DNA from: JAIKWW01 sp052169645
GTDB taxonomy: Bacteria; Bacillota; Clostridia; Peptostreptococcales; Anaerovoracaceae
Assembly (NCBI GenBank): GCA_052169645.1
Contig: JBQNCA010000007.1
Location: 1-64,000, forward strand
Reading direction: 5' to 3'
DNA: 64,000 nucleotides
A program made the position numbers and the translations under genes. Below the pieces are notes generated by a model. It ran no database searches and was not told the DNA's origin. It worked only from the letters and a program-made list of their open reading frames with translations. Positions 54,125 to 63,442 of the stretch are shown piece after piece. Positions within the stretch are counted from its first letter, which is position 1, and every line of letters begins with the position of its first letter.

Positions 54125-55732
54125 ATGAAAAAAACTGCTATGCTTATTATCATGGACGGATTCGGCTGCGACTCGTCCGTTGAAATCGAAGGGGCTGCGC
54201 TCGGATGCTTCAGCTCTCAAAAAATGCGGGACGAACTTGCAGAGGCTCGCATAAATGCGATAGCCGCAGCCCCTACCCCGAATCTCGACAGACTGTTCCG
54301 AAATTACCCTCATACTTTTCTCGGAGCCAGCGGCCCAAGTGTAGGACTTCCTGACGGACAGATGGGCAATTCCGAAGTCGGACATATGAATATAGGTGCA
54401 GGCAGAATCATATATCAGGATTTGACCCGTATAACAAGATCTGTTGAAGATGAAAGCTTTTTCGAGAATCCCGCACTTAAATCAGCCATGACGGGCTGTG
54501 CCGCAAATAATTCAGCTTTACATATTATGGGACTTCTGTCGGACGGCGGAGTTCACAGCCACATCAATCATCTGCTTGCGATCTTGGATATGGCAAAACG
54601 TGAGCAATTGGAAAATGTTTTTATACATTGTTTCCTCGACGGCAGAGATGTTCCTCCCCGCTGTGCTCAAAATTATATAAATATATTGGAAAATCATCTC
54701 AGCAGCTTAGGAATCGGTAAAATTGCCGGCATTGCCGGTCGCTATTATGCCATGGATAGAGACAAGCGTTGGGATCGAATCCAAAAGGCATATGATGCTC
54801 TCACTTCCGGTGAAGGGTTTCAAGCCGTATCGGCATCGGAAGCGCTCAAAAATGCATATGAGCGCAATGAAAATGATGAATTTGTACAGCCTACAGTAAT
54901 AATCGATTCTTCAAAACAAGCCGCAGGCACTGTAAAAGACGGCGATGCGGTGATAATGTTCAATTTTCGTCCCGATCGTGCCAGAGAAATAACACGCTGC
55001 CTGTGTGATAAAAACTTTAAATACTTTAATCGTAAAGTATTTCCGAAACTGTCATCCTATATTTGCATGACGGAATATGATGCTTCTATGCCATTTGCAA
55101 AATCGGCATTTCCACCTGAGTCATATAAAAACACATTGGGAGAGTACCTTTCTTCACTCGGTAAAAAGCAGCTGAGACTTGCTGAAACGGAAAAATATGC
55201 TCATGTCACATTTTTCTTTAACGGCGGAAAAGAAAAACCTTGTCCCGGTGAGGACAGAATCCTCGTACCTTCTCCAAATGTAGCTACTTATGATTTGCAA
55301 CCGGAAATGAGTGCAGAGGAGGTATGCGAAAATGCTGTTTCGGCATTGGAGTCCGGAAAATATGATCTGATAGTCATGAATTTTGCAAATCCCGATATGG
55401 TAGGACATACGGGAATATTTGAAGCGGCTGTTGCAGCTGTTGCCAAGATAGACGAGTGTATAGGAAAGATATCGGCAGCTGCTGAAAAATCAGACTGCAC
55501 CGTGTTTATAACTTCGGATCACGGCAATGCGGATACAATGAAAAGCTCGGACGGCAAAGTTGTAACCGCTCATTCCGTAAATCCTGTTCCGGCACTGCTG
55601 CTTACCTCCGACAAAACGCTCAGCCTCAGGTCGGGCGGAAAATTGGCAGATATAGCTCCGACTCTGCTTTCCATCATGAATCTACCTAAGCCTAAGGAGA
55701 TGACAGGTATAAGTCTGATAGAGAAAAAATGA
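54125..55732 (+). CDS. gpmI: 2,3-bisphosphoglycerate-independent phosphoglycerate mutase
   Basis: Converts 3- to 2-phosphoglycerate with two manganese ions. The 535 residues show IIMDGFG with metal ligand Asp11, the phosphoserine motif QMGNSEVGH (Ser83), the mobile domain and TSDHGNAD near the C-terminus. Between residues 15 and 45 there is an insertion of about 20 residues compared with the usual family (typical length about 510), replacing the short loop between DGFG and the TPNLDRL motif. GGAG lies eight bases before the ATG. Unlike gap-pgk-tpiA it stands alone, on the opposite strand, 48 kb away. Enolase is not in the window. Confidence 0.96.
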   Translation: MKKTAMLIIMDGFGCDSSVEIEGAALGCFSSQKMRDELAEARINAIAAAPTPNLDRLFRNYPHTFLGASGPSVGLPDGQMGNSEVGHMNIGAGRIIYQDLTRITRSVEDESFFENPALKSAMTGCAANNSALHIMGLLSDGGVHSHINHLLAILDMAKREQLENVFIHCFLDGRDVPPRCAQNYINILENHLSSLGIGKIAGIAGRYYAMDRDKRWDRIQKAYDALTSGEGFQAVSASEALKNAYERNENDEFVQPTVIIDSSKQAAGTVKDGDAVIMFNFRPDRAREITRCLCDKNFKYFNRKVFPKLSSYICMTEYDASMPFAKSAFPPESYKNTLGEYLSSLGKKQLRLAETEKYAHVTFFFNGGKEKPCPGEDRILVPSPNVATYDLQPEMSAEEVCENAVSALESGKYDLIVMNFANPDMVGHTGIFEAAVAAVAKIDECIGKISAAAEKSDCTVFITSDHGNADTMKSSDGKVVTAHSVNPVPALLLTSDKTLSLRSGGKLADIAPTLLSIMNLPKPKEMTGISLIEKK

Positions 55733-55883
55733 TTTATGCCGTTTTAAATACAATATAAATAATTCGCTGCATTTTTCTGCTAAATCGTAATTACAGCAAT
55801 TACAAACAAATGCATATTTGAGAAATTTATTTGATTCTTCTTTGCTGCAGCTCATCGAAGCCTAAATTGAATTATTACCTACA

Positions 55884-55916
55884 GAAAAAGCGTTCCCGAA
55901 TAGAGAACGCTTTTTC
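55884..55916 (+). terminator. Terminator after gpmI
   Basis: GAAAAAGCGTTC pairs with GAACGCTTTTTC around nine bases, 150 bases past the gpmI stop codon. The rest of 55733-56209 shows no gene. Confidence 0.7.
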
Positions 55917-56170
55917 CGAAGTGTCATTATTGTTTATAAAAAGGAGAATTAAGGAGAATCTGATGATTTTCAAAATTCATATGTAAGTATGAAGCCTTTT
56001 TATATATTCGCTTCATTTATCTTACACTGACATTATGCCTATATAATATGAAGATTGTATGATGAATTTATAAAGACCATGTATTTTTTAACGTGCGGCT
56101 TAACCGCCGGTTCTTTGATTCTTCTTCTCTTTTGTTTATCGAAGCCTCTACTTAAGTTTCAACAATATAA

Positions 56171-56205
56171 AAACTCGGAATACTTTAAACAAGAATTCCG
56201 AGTTT
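56171..56205 (-). terminator. Terminator of tRNA-Glu
   Basis: AAACTCGGAA pairs with TTCCGAGTTT around 15 bases, followed by TTTTATA on the minus strand, just past the tRNA 3' end. Confidence 0.8.
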
Positions 56206-56209
56206 ATTC

Positions 56210-56284
56210 TGGTATCCCGTGGGGGAATCGAACCCCCGTTGCTACCGTGAGAGGGTAGAGTCTTAACCGCTTGACCAACGGGAC
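56210..56284 (-). tRNA. tRNA-Glu (CTC)
   Basis: Acceptor GTCCCGT pairs with ACGGGAT (first pair G-T), then A and an encoded CCA. The anticodon arm is CTACC-CTCTCAC-GGTAG, giving anticodon CTC (glutamate). The D-arm GGTCAAGCGGTTAAGAC is typical of glutamate tRNAs. It is a single-gene unit with its own terminator. Confidence 0.93.
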
Positions 56285-56482
56285 ATATGAGCGTTGCTTT
56301 TAACACGCTCAATTATTATAACCTGCATTTTATTATATTGCAAGCATTTTAATCTCTAATGTATCGCTTATAAATTGCAAGTTTAATTATATTGTACAAA
56401 ATCTTTTGAAAATTTTGTATAACAGCTTCCGATTTCATAATCCTCATTTATCAATAATCTCGGATTTTTGCAAATCGTCAAA

Positions 56483-57289
56483 TCATCCTCTTATATACCT
56501 TGAAAGGAATTCCTTTGTCCTCGGATTGGAAGGATTGTTAAAAATGATCTCAGGCTGATCATCCTCAGCTATAATGCCCTGATCCATGAATACAATTCGT
56601 GAAGAAACCTCACGGGCAAAGTCCATTTCATGCGTTACTATTATCATGGTCAGACCCTCAGATGCAAGCTTGCTGATTACCTCAAGCACCTCACCTACCA
56701 TTTCAGGGTCGAGCGCCGATGTAGGTTCATCAAATAACAAAACCTCAGGCTCCATGGCAAGAGCTCTGGCTATGGCGACTCTCTGCTGTTGTCCTCCTGA
56801 AAGCTGCGCAGGCTTTGCATTTACATAAGGCAGCATACCCACCTTATCCAAATATTTTTCAGCTACCTCGGTCGCATATGAAGCCGGCTTTTTCAAAACC
56901 TTCCTCACCCCTACCGTACAGTTATCAATTACTGACATATTGTTGAACAGATTGAAATGCTGAAAAACCATTCCTACCTTCGCTCTGTATTTTGCAACAT
57001 TATTTGACGAATTAAGTATGTCATTTCCATGGAAATATATATGACCTGCCGTCGGTGTTTCCAATACATTTATACACCTCAGCAGAGTGGATTTTCCCGA
57101 GCCGGAGCTGCCTATTACACTGGTTACATCACCTCTGTATACCTCGAAGTTTATATCTTTCAAAACCTCATGCGTGCCGAAATTTTTAACCAAATTACAC
57201 ACACTTATAACAGAGGCTGCTTTATTCTCATCTGCATTATAATCTGCTCCGGAAGCGGATTTAATCGCTTTGATATCAGCTTCAGCCAT
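56483..57289 (-). CDS. Polar amino-acid ABC transporter ATP-binding protein
   Basis: The 268-residue ATPase of the GlnQ/HisP type. Visible are Walker [10 protein letters not shown], the Q loop [11 protein letters not shown], signature LSGGQQQR, Walker [16 protein letters not shown] and switch His in IVTHEM. It has an N-terminal extension of about 25 residues ([20 protein letters not shown]) before the usual start, without an obvious function. The ATG overlaps the permease stop codon as TAATG. Confidence 0.96.
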   Translation of the reverse strand: MAEADIKAIKSASGADYNADENKAASVISVCNLVKNFGTHEVLKDINFEVYRGDVTSVIGSSGSGKSTLLRCINVLETPTAGHIYFHGNDILNSSNNVAKYRAKVGMVFQHFNLFNNMSVIDNCTVGVRKVLKKPASYATEVAEKYLDKVGMLPYVNAKPAQLSGGQQQRVAIARALAMEPEVLLFDEPTSALDPEMVGEVLEVISKLASEGLTMIIVTHEMDFAREVSSRIVFMDQGIIAEDDQPEIIFNNPSNPRTKEFLSRYIRG

Positions 57290-58089
57290 TATCTGTCACC
57301 TCTCTTATTATTTTTGTCGGGAAAATTTGTCATCCCGCTGGTATATGCGAGAGTATCCTGAGTTGCCAAATCATAGCTGTCCGAGCCTGCCATACGTTTT
57401 TCCATTATTCTGAGCAATCTCGCACAGGTTACTGTCATAATAAGATATATAACACTTACTATTGTGAAGGTCTCAAAAGTAAAGAGATATACGCCGGCAA
57501 CGCTTCTGCCCGCAAAGTACAGTTCCGTTACGGAGATTACATTCAATACGGATGTATCCTTTATATTGATAATAAGGTTGTTACCTATCTGGGGCATTAT
57601 GTTTCTTAATGCCTGCGGCATAATTACATTTATCATGGTCTGAGTATGGGTCATTCCGATTGCTTTCGCACCCTCGGTCTGTCCGTCATCTATAGAAATA
57701 ATACCGCCTCTCACGGTTTCTGCCATATATGCACCTGTATTTATTGAAACTATGATAATACCTGCGAGCAACCTGTTGGGATTGTATCCGAGATACATAA
57801 CGGCTCCAAAATACATAAACATTGCCTGTACCATCATAGGTGTTCCTCTGAACACTTCTATATATATAAAGAGTAATTTTTTTATTATATGGACAAAAAC
57901 ATTAGCTATCTTATTTCTTCCGTCCGGCACAGTCATTATTACTCCTACCAAAAGTCCTATTAATACACCTGCTGCCGTTGCAATAACCGCAATCAGCAAG
58001 GTATTACCTGCACCGCTGAGAAATGAAGGCCAATAGTTCTGCAGCAGGAAGACTATTTTCTCCCAATATGTATGCGGCACTTCTTGCAT
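57289..58089 (-). CDS. Polar amino-acid ABC transporter permease
   Basis: A HisM/GlnP-type permease of 266 residues with five to six membrane helices. The N-terminal helix pair region contains [24 protein letters not shown]. The family hallmark [17 protein letters not shown] is followed by [33 protein letters not shown], the coupling loop that contacts the ATPase. AAAGGAG precedes the start. It overlaps the ATPase gene by one base. A single permease gene suggests a homodimer. Confidence 0.95.
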   Translation of the reverse strand: MQEVPHTYWEKIVFLLQNYWPSFLSGAGNTLLIAVIATAAGVLIGLLVGVIMTVPDGRNKIANVFVHIIKKLLFIYIEVFRGTPMMVQAMFMYFGAVMYLGYNPNRLLAGIIIVSINTGAYMAETVRGGIISIDDGQTEGAKAIGMTHTQTMINVIMPQALRNIMPQIGNNLIINIKDTSVLNVISVTELYFAGRSVAGVYLFTFETFTIVSVIYLIMTVTCARLLRIMEKRMAGSDSYDLATQDTLAYTSGMTNFPDKNNKRGDR

Positions 58090-58412
58090 AGCGTCTCCTT
58101 TCTATAATTGAGCATAATAAAGCAGGTATCCGTGAGACCCCGCCACAATTCGATATTATACATTAAAAACTTCATTTTGTCGCAGATTATACAAATATTT
58201 TAATTAAGAAGCTTAACAAAACATGCCTTTTTCATAAAATTTCCAATTGCATATTTATAAATTATTAAGCTTTAATACAGGTAATGCAGCTTATCTATAC
58301 ATAAATGCTGCGATAAAACAACTTTTACATTATAGCAGGGCAATTGCACTTCTTCAAATTTTTTGCCGCTCGGCTTTTACTTACGTCGAAAAATATTTTT
58401 GTGCATATAAAT

Positions 58413-58439
58413 GAGCGGCTTTCTCAGCTGAAGCCGCTC
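58413..58439 (-). terminator. Hairpin between binding-protein and permease genes
   Basis: GAGCGGCTT pairs with AAGCCGCTC around nine bases, 30 bases past the binding-protein stop codon. The T run is weak (ATTTATA), so it is probably a partial terminator or RNA-stabilising hairpin. The rest of 58090-58467 shows no gene. Confidence 0.6.
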
Positions 58440-58467
58440 GAATTTTAAAATAACAACTATATATATT

Positions 58468-59343
58468 TTACTGAAGCACAGAGAGAGGCTGAACCTTGAT
58501 AGCCTCATTCATCATATTATTAAAATCATCAGCTGTCATAGTCTTTAAAATATTGTTCAGACTATCCTTGAGTTCATTATTACCTTTCTTAACGGAGATG
58601 CAGATATTGATATCGCTTTCAGATACTTCAAATCCCGTTCCTCCTTCAAAATCAATTATTTTCAGAGAAGGATTTGCGGATACGGCAGCCAATGCCGTAG
58701 GTCTGTCACAGCAAAGGAAATCTACACTTCCGGACGAGAGTGCCACTGTCATATTTGGAACCGTATCAATAGCAGGCTGTTTATTTACATCAGGAATCTG
58801 ATCAAGGACAGTGTACCAAATGGTATTAAGCTGAGAGGTCGCAGATGCTCCTTTAAGATCCGAAACGCTCTTTGCATTGGCAAACTTTGAATCCTTTCTC
58901 ACAAGTCCTATGACATCGGCATAGTAATAAGGTTCTGTAAAATCTACAGATTGCAGTCTTTCAGGCGTAACTGACTGCCCTGCTATAGCACAGTCTATGG
59001 AGCCTGTCTGGACAGCCAGAGGCAATGAGCCGAAATCCATCTTATGTATTTCAAGCTTCCATCCTAATTCATCCGCCAGCTTCTTTGCCATCATTATATC
59101 ATATCCGTATGCATATTCACCGGAATCGGCTATAGGCACCGCACCGTTGGAATCATCAGCCTGAGTCCAGTTATACGGTGCGTATGCGCACTCCATACCG
59201 ACTCTCAAAACTCCGGTGTTGTTAACAGAGTTTTTATCTGTACCCGAGTCGGCACTTCCTGAATTTTTATCTCCGTTGCCGCAAGCTGAAAATGCAAATA
59301 CCATAACAACGGCAAGCATCACCGACAATATTTTTTTCTTCAT
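58468..59343 (-). CDS. Polar amino-acid ABC transporter substrate-binding lipoprotein
   Basis: A 291-residue lipoprotein that captures an amino acid outside the membrane. The signal peptide ends with lipobox FSAC, so Cys21 should be lipidated. A Ser/Gly/Asp-rich linker of about 20 residues follows, then a family 3 binding fold (GVLRVGMECAYAPYNW ... VDFTEPYYYADVIGLV). The ligand class is amino acid; which one cannot be told. AAGGAG precedes the start. The gene is the first of the cluster, 378 bases before the permease. Confidence 0.95.
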   Translation of the reverse strand: MKKKILSVMLAVVMVFAFSACGNGDKNSGSADSGTDKNSVNNTGVLRVGMECAYAPYNWTQADDSNGAVPIADSGEYAYGYDIMMAKKLADELGWKLEIHKMDFGSLPLAVQTGSIDCAIAGQSVTPERLQSVDFTEPYYYADVIGLVRKDSKFANAKSVSDLKGASATSQLNTIWYTVLDQIPDVNKQPAIDTVPNMTVALSSGSVDFLCCDRPTALAAVSANPSLKIIDFEGGTGFEVSESDINICISVKKGNNELKDSLNNILKTMTADDFNNMMNEAIKVQPLSVLQ

Positions 59344-59440
59344 TTTCGTTCTCCTTCTTTACTTTAACGCTTTACATTAATAACCAAATTATACGACTTT
59401 TAAAGCGTAAACACAATACCTATAAATCAAGCTTATTGTA

Positions 59441-61198
59441 TTATTCTCCATCTGTCGAAAAAGCCTGTCCGTTTTCATTTTGAGTAGCGGATGCCACACG
59501 TCTGATTTTCTTTGTACTGGTTTTTTCAAATTCTTCTTTTCTTATAACAAATTTTTTAACACGTTTATATGAAGGCATCATATCATTAGTATCACGTATG
59601 ATTTTCTTGAAAATTTTCTGAAGCTCCTCATCGCTTATATTTCCGAATTTTTCTTCTATCTCTTCTCTGTCCGGAACTATATGAGCAACGACCACCAAAT
59701 CGCCTTCATCCGGTTCTTCTCCGGTGACTATAACCTCCGCTATATAAGGACTTTTCATCAGATAGTATTCAACTTCTTCAGGAAATATATTCTTACCGTT
59801 CTTGGTTACTATTACATTCTTTTTCCTGCCCGTAAGATAAAGAAATCCCTCATCATCCATATAACCGTAGTCTCCGGTATACAGCCATCCGTCTTTAAGT
59901 ACGCTCTCGGTAGCAGCTTCATCTTCATAATATCCGAGCATTACTGACGGACTCTTTGTGACAACCTCGCCTATTCCGTTTTCGTCCGGATCGGAAATAA
60001 AAATCTCGGTATTTGGCAAAGCCACACCTACGGATGCAGCCTTATGATAGCGATCTCTCGGAACGGCAATTATAGGTGAACATTCCGTCATGCCATAGCC
60101 TTGCAGCATGTTTATGCCCATATAATTAAAGTCGTCTATTATCTCAGGATCTATTGCTGCAGCCCCGGATATAAAGAAGCTTGCCTTTCCCCCAAATGCA
60201 TTATGTACATCTTTAAACAGCTTTCTCATTGCCTTTATGTTGAATCTGTCCAAATGCTTTGAAAGAGCTATACCTTTTCTTAATTTTTCCGTTTTGCCGG
60301 TTTTTTCAGCCTGCTTCCATATCCTCTTGTACATCATTTCAAATACCAGCGGAACTCCCAAAAGCAGAGATGTTTCAGATTCCTTCATATCCTGTACAAT
60401 ATGCTTCAAGCCTTCACAGATTGCAACCGTTCTGCCTTGATACAGGACAGTCTGATGATTTACCGTAAACTCATAGGTATGATGAATAGGAAGAATCGAA
60501 AGTGATACCGAACCTTTTTCAAGCTTCACATACTCCGACATATTCATAACATTGGAAACAATATTGTGATGTGAAAGCATAACGCCCTTTGCCAGTCCGG
60601 TAGTTCCTGATGTAAAAAGCAATATCGCCATTGCATCAGGGTCTATATGAGCATCTATGAAAGAACGCTCACCTTTGGCAATAAGTTTTCTGCCCGTACC
60701 GAGCAGCTCCTTGAGCGACAGCCTGTAGTCGTCACTCTTTTCCGCATCCATACTTATGATAAATTCTATTCCTTCTTCATCTTTAATAGCCTCAAGAACA
60801 TGATTCTCCACTTTTCCCGAATATACTATTGTAGAAAGATGTGCTCTGTGAATAAGATTTTTGAGCTCATCTATAGGCAAATCCTTATCAAGAGGAGCTA
60901 CTGTTCCCGTGCCGAAGGATGTTGCAAAATGGCTTATAATCCATTCATATCTCGTTTCACCTATTACACCTACGTGCTTATCTTTCAGACCTAAATTTAT
61001 AAAAGCGGTTCCCAATGCGTTTATGTCATCTTTCAACTGATTATATGTTATAGGCTGAAATTTACCTCCGGGCGTGCGCTTTACCAAATATGCGGTATCT
61101 TCACCGTACAGACGTGCAGATGACATTATCAAATCTCTCATATCTGTTACCTGACGCACGGGGTAATTTGCATTTTTAAATTTTTTATTGCTCGCCAT
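59441..61198 (-). CDS. Long-chain fatty-acid/AMP-binding acyl-CoA synthetase
   Basis: A 585-residue ANL-superfamily enzyme that adenylates a carboxylic acid and usually forms the CoA thioester. Visible are the P-loop LLFTSGTTGLAKGV, the A5 motif GYGMTECSPI, YTGDYGYMDDEGFLYLTGRKKN, and KNIFPEEVE near the end. The sequence resembles the long-chain acyl-CoA ligase branch. CGGAGG precedes the start. It is a single-gene unit with a tandem 20-base repeat about 110 bases upstream. Substrate not proven. Confidence 0.92.
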   Translation of the reverse strand: MASNKKFKNANYPVRQVTDMRDLIMSSARLYGEDTAYLVKRTPGGKFQPITYNQLKDDINALGTAFINLGLKDKHVGVIGETRYEWIISHFATSFGTGTVAPLDKDLPIDELKNLIHRAHLSTIVYSGKVENHVLEAIKDEEGIEFIISMDAEKSDDYRLSLKELLGTGRKLIAKGERSFIDAHIDPDAMAILLFTSGTTGLAKGVMLSHHNIVSNVMNMSEYVKLEKGSVSLSILPIHHTYEFTVNHQTVLYQGRTVAICEGLKHIVQDMKESETSLLLGVPLVFEMMYKRIWKQAEKTGKTEKLRKGIALSKHLDRFNIKAMRKLFKDVHNAFGGKASFFISGAAAIDPEIIDDFNYMGINMLQGYGMTECSPIIAVPRDRYHKAASVGVALPNTEIFISDPDENGIGEVVTKSPSVMLGYYEDEAATESVLKDGWLYTGDYGYMDDEGFLYLTGRKKNVIVTKNGKNIFPEEVEYYLMKSPYIAEVIVTGEEPDEGDLVVVAHIVPDREEIEEKFGNISDEELQKIFKKIIRDTNDMMPSYKRVKKFVIRKEEFEKTSTKKIRRVASATQNENGQAFSTDGE

Positions 61199-61856
61199 GC
61201 AAGATCCTCCGAATAAAATTCTGTCAACTCGCTTTATTACTGATTAAAATAATAAATACTTATTTTCATAGCTTACCGCTATACCCGAATTAATTATTTA
61301 ACTCGCGGACATATACAGAAATCATGACAAATATACAGAAATCACGACAATCGATATGCTGCAATTTTCTGTTCACATGACATATAAAGATAGTTTTTCT
61401 GCTAAATGAGCTAAGATTCATTTTATCATTTCGATTATATTCCTGCAATGATTTTGTAGATAAAACTTCATTTGTGTTTCATTTGTAAAGCTTAACTATT
61501 CATGCATTTGAAAGTTCACAAAGCAGCTTTCGGTTTCATTGTTCAGCATAAATTCAATCTGATAATTTACATGACAGATTTTATTTAAAAAATGCTCCTA
61601 TACAAAAATATTGTCATATTGTAAATGAAAAACTCCGATTCCGTAAAAAAATCTTGTCTATAACTGAGAAAAATTTATCAAATTGCAAAAGAAAAATAGT
61701 ATGCATACGCTTTTTACCTCATAGGACAGAATCGAAATACAATAAATGCAAAGTGTTGATTTAAAGCATTATTACATAAATTTTAACTTTTTTTCTCAGC
61801 TTTTAGAAATAATTGATTTGACAATAAAATAACAATTCATGTATCCCGTTTATTTA
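61199..61856. other. Long AT-rich intergenic region
   Basis: No open frame of 60 codons or more on either strand. It holds a 20-base tandem repeat (61311-61350) and otherwise AT-rich sequence. The acyl-CoA synthetase promoter should be here, but none is clear. Confidence 0.6.
61311..61350. repeat. Two tandem 20-base repeats
   Basis: ATATACAGAAATCATGACAA (61311-61330) is followed directly by ATATACAGAAATCACGACAA (61331-61350), with one mismatch. It lies about 110 bases upstream of the acyl-CoA synthetase start and could be a double operator. Confidence 0.85.
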
Positions 61857-61885
61857 TTGATTTCAACTATGTAGTATTGTATACT
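61857..61885 (+). promoter_or_regulatory. Promoter of the rnf operon
   Basis: TTGATT (61857-61862), 17-base spacer, TATACT (61880-61885). The transcript would start near 61892, giving a leader of about 240 bases. Confidence 0.7.
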
Positions 61886-61891
61886 TTATGC

Positions 61892-62086
61892 GACAATAAA
61901 CGTTCCAAAGCTTTCTGATCTGTGCAAATATATAAACAAACACTCGATGCACAGCATCTTTTTGTGTACAAAGGGTGGAATTAGGCATCTCTAAATTCAT
62001 CTCGTTGGAATTAATACTGATGTCATAATATTTTCAGGGCGTTTATTGCAGACACTATAAAACTCGATTGAATATTTATTCAATCG
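61892..62086 (+). promoter_or_regulatory. Structured leader RNA ahead of rnfC
   Basis: The predicted transcript begins with CAATAAACG (61894-61902), which pairs exactly with CGTTTATTG (62040-62048) and so closes a 155-base domain. Inside lies CTGTGCA/TGCACAG (61920-61954). A second hairpin, CGATTGAAT/ATTCAATCG (62065-62086), follows. No known riboswitch class could be assigned. Confidence 0.5.
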
Positions 62087-62134
62087 GAAATCAGGTCTTA
62101 TTATTTTTATTAAGAAAGGGAGATGAAGGCAAAT

Positions 62135-63442
62135 ATGGGTTTATTCTCAAATCACATGAACAGCATTCATGTAAGTCATCACAAGGATACCGCCACATCT
62201 GAATCGGTGGTAATGCCTGTTCCCGAAAAGGTCTATATTTCGATGTCACAGCACATAGGAAGACCATGTTCTCCTCTTGTTAAGAAAGGGGATCACGTCA
62301 CTGTCGGCCAGCTCATAGGGGATGTGGACGCGATGATCAGCGCTCCGATACATTCAAGTGTGTCAGGCGATGTTGTTGCGATTGAAGAAGCCAGATCCGC
62401 TCTGGGCAGCACTGACACTTATATCGTTATTCAGACTGACGGGAAGCAGGAACCATGTCCGGAACTTAAAATTCCGGAATGCAGCAGCAAGGACGACTTT
62501 ATCAAAGCTGTAAGAAACAGCGGCTTGGTAGGGCTCGGCGGCGCATCCTTTCCTACGCATGTAAAGTTCAATCCGGAAAATCTCGATGAGGTTGATACAC
62601 TCATAATAAACGGTGCCGAGTGCGAACCCTATATCACATCCGATCACAGAAATATGTTGGAATGTACCGACGATATTGTTTCCGGCATACGTCTCATCAT
62701 GCAGTACCTTGATCTTAAAAAATGCTATATAGGCATAGAAAACAACAAACCGGATGCTATAGCAAAGCTCAAGAATGCCGTGCGTGAGATGGACGGAGCT
62801 TCCGTAGTTGAGCTGAGAAGTACATATCCTCAGGGCGCAGAGCGTGTACTTATACACGAAACCGTAGGAAAAACTCTCAATGCGGGAGAGCTTCCGGCTT
62901 CTGTAGGATGCATACTTACCAATGTGACATCTGCTATGGTTGTAGGTGAATATTTCCGTACAGGGATGCCTATAGTAAGCAGAAAACTTACAGTGGCGGG
63001 AGATGCAATCACAAATCCTTGCAATGTAATTGTTCCGATAGGTACGAAATATTATGATCTTGCCGACTTCTGCGGAGGTTATAAAAAGACTCCGAGGGTA
63101 ATTATCGCAGGCGGACCTATGATGGGCAAAGCACAGAGCGACGACGGCAGCGTAGTTGTAAAAAACACAGGCGCCGTACTTTTCTTCAGCAATGAAAAAG
63201 CTTCCGACTATAATGAGACACCTTGCATTAATTGCGGCAGATGCCACAGAGCCTGTCCTATAAATCTCATGCCTAAAGAATATGCTCACGCATATAAATT
63301 CAACGATCTCCAACGCCTTAAAGATTTGAAGGTTATGGAGTGCATGACTTGCGGAAGCTGTGCTTATGTCTGTCCTGCAAAAAAGCCTCTGTGCTTAATA
63401 AACACACTTTCAAAGAATGCGATTAAGGAGGCCGGATTATAA
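62135..63442 (+). CDS. rnfC: Rnf electron-transport complex subunit C
   Basis: The NADH-binding, iron-sulfur subunit of the Rnf complex, which moves electrons between ferredoxin and NAD+ while pumping sodium ions or protons. About 435 residues. The N-terminal part has PVPEKVYISMSQHIGRP, then KKGDHVTVGQLIG, a sandwich-hybrid-type NADH/FMN domain and the GLVGLGGASFPTHVK motif. Two 4Fe-4S motifs lie near the end: CINCGRCHRACP and CMTCGSCAYVCP. ATG at 62123 is possible, but the ATG at 62135 has GAAGG upstream and starts MGLFSN, the usual beginning. rnfD follows with a one-base overlap. Confidence 0.96.
   Translation: MGLFSNHMNSIHVSHHKDTATSESVVMPVPEKVYISMSQHIGRPCSPLVKKGDHVTVGQLIGDVDAMISAPIHSSVSGDVVAIEEARSALGSTDTYIVIQTDGKQEPCPELKIPECSSKDDFIKAVRNSGLVGLGGASFPTHVKFNPENLDEVDTLIINGAECEPYITSDHRNMLECTDDIVSGIRLIMQYLDLKKCYIGIENNKPDAIAKLKNAVREMDGASVVELRSTYPQGAERVLIHETVGKTLNAGELPASVGCILTNVTSAMVVGEYFRTGMPIVSRKLTVAGDAITNPCNVIVPIGTKYYDLADFCGGYKKTPRVIIAGGPMMGKAQSDDGSVVVKNTGAVLFFSNEKASDYNETPCINCGRCHRACPINLMPKEYAHAYKFNDLQRLKDLKVMECMTCGSCAYVCPAKKPLCLINTLSKNAIKEAGL

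Noticed and set aside
56055..56258. 67-codon frame overlapping tRNA-Glu
   Set aside because: Its end lies inside the tRNA gene and the sequence resembles no protein.
61970..61995. T-box-like AAAGGGTGGAATT in the rnf leader
   Set aside because: The conserved T-box continuation (ACCGCG) and a specifier domain are missing, and Rnf genes are not usual T-box targets.
62363..63313. Long open frame (316 codons) antisense to rnfC
   Set aside because: It lies wholly within rnfC, which has clear Rnf motifs, and its translation has no domain and unusual composition (many Cys, His, Tyr). It is a shadow of the real gene.
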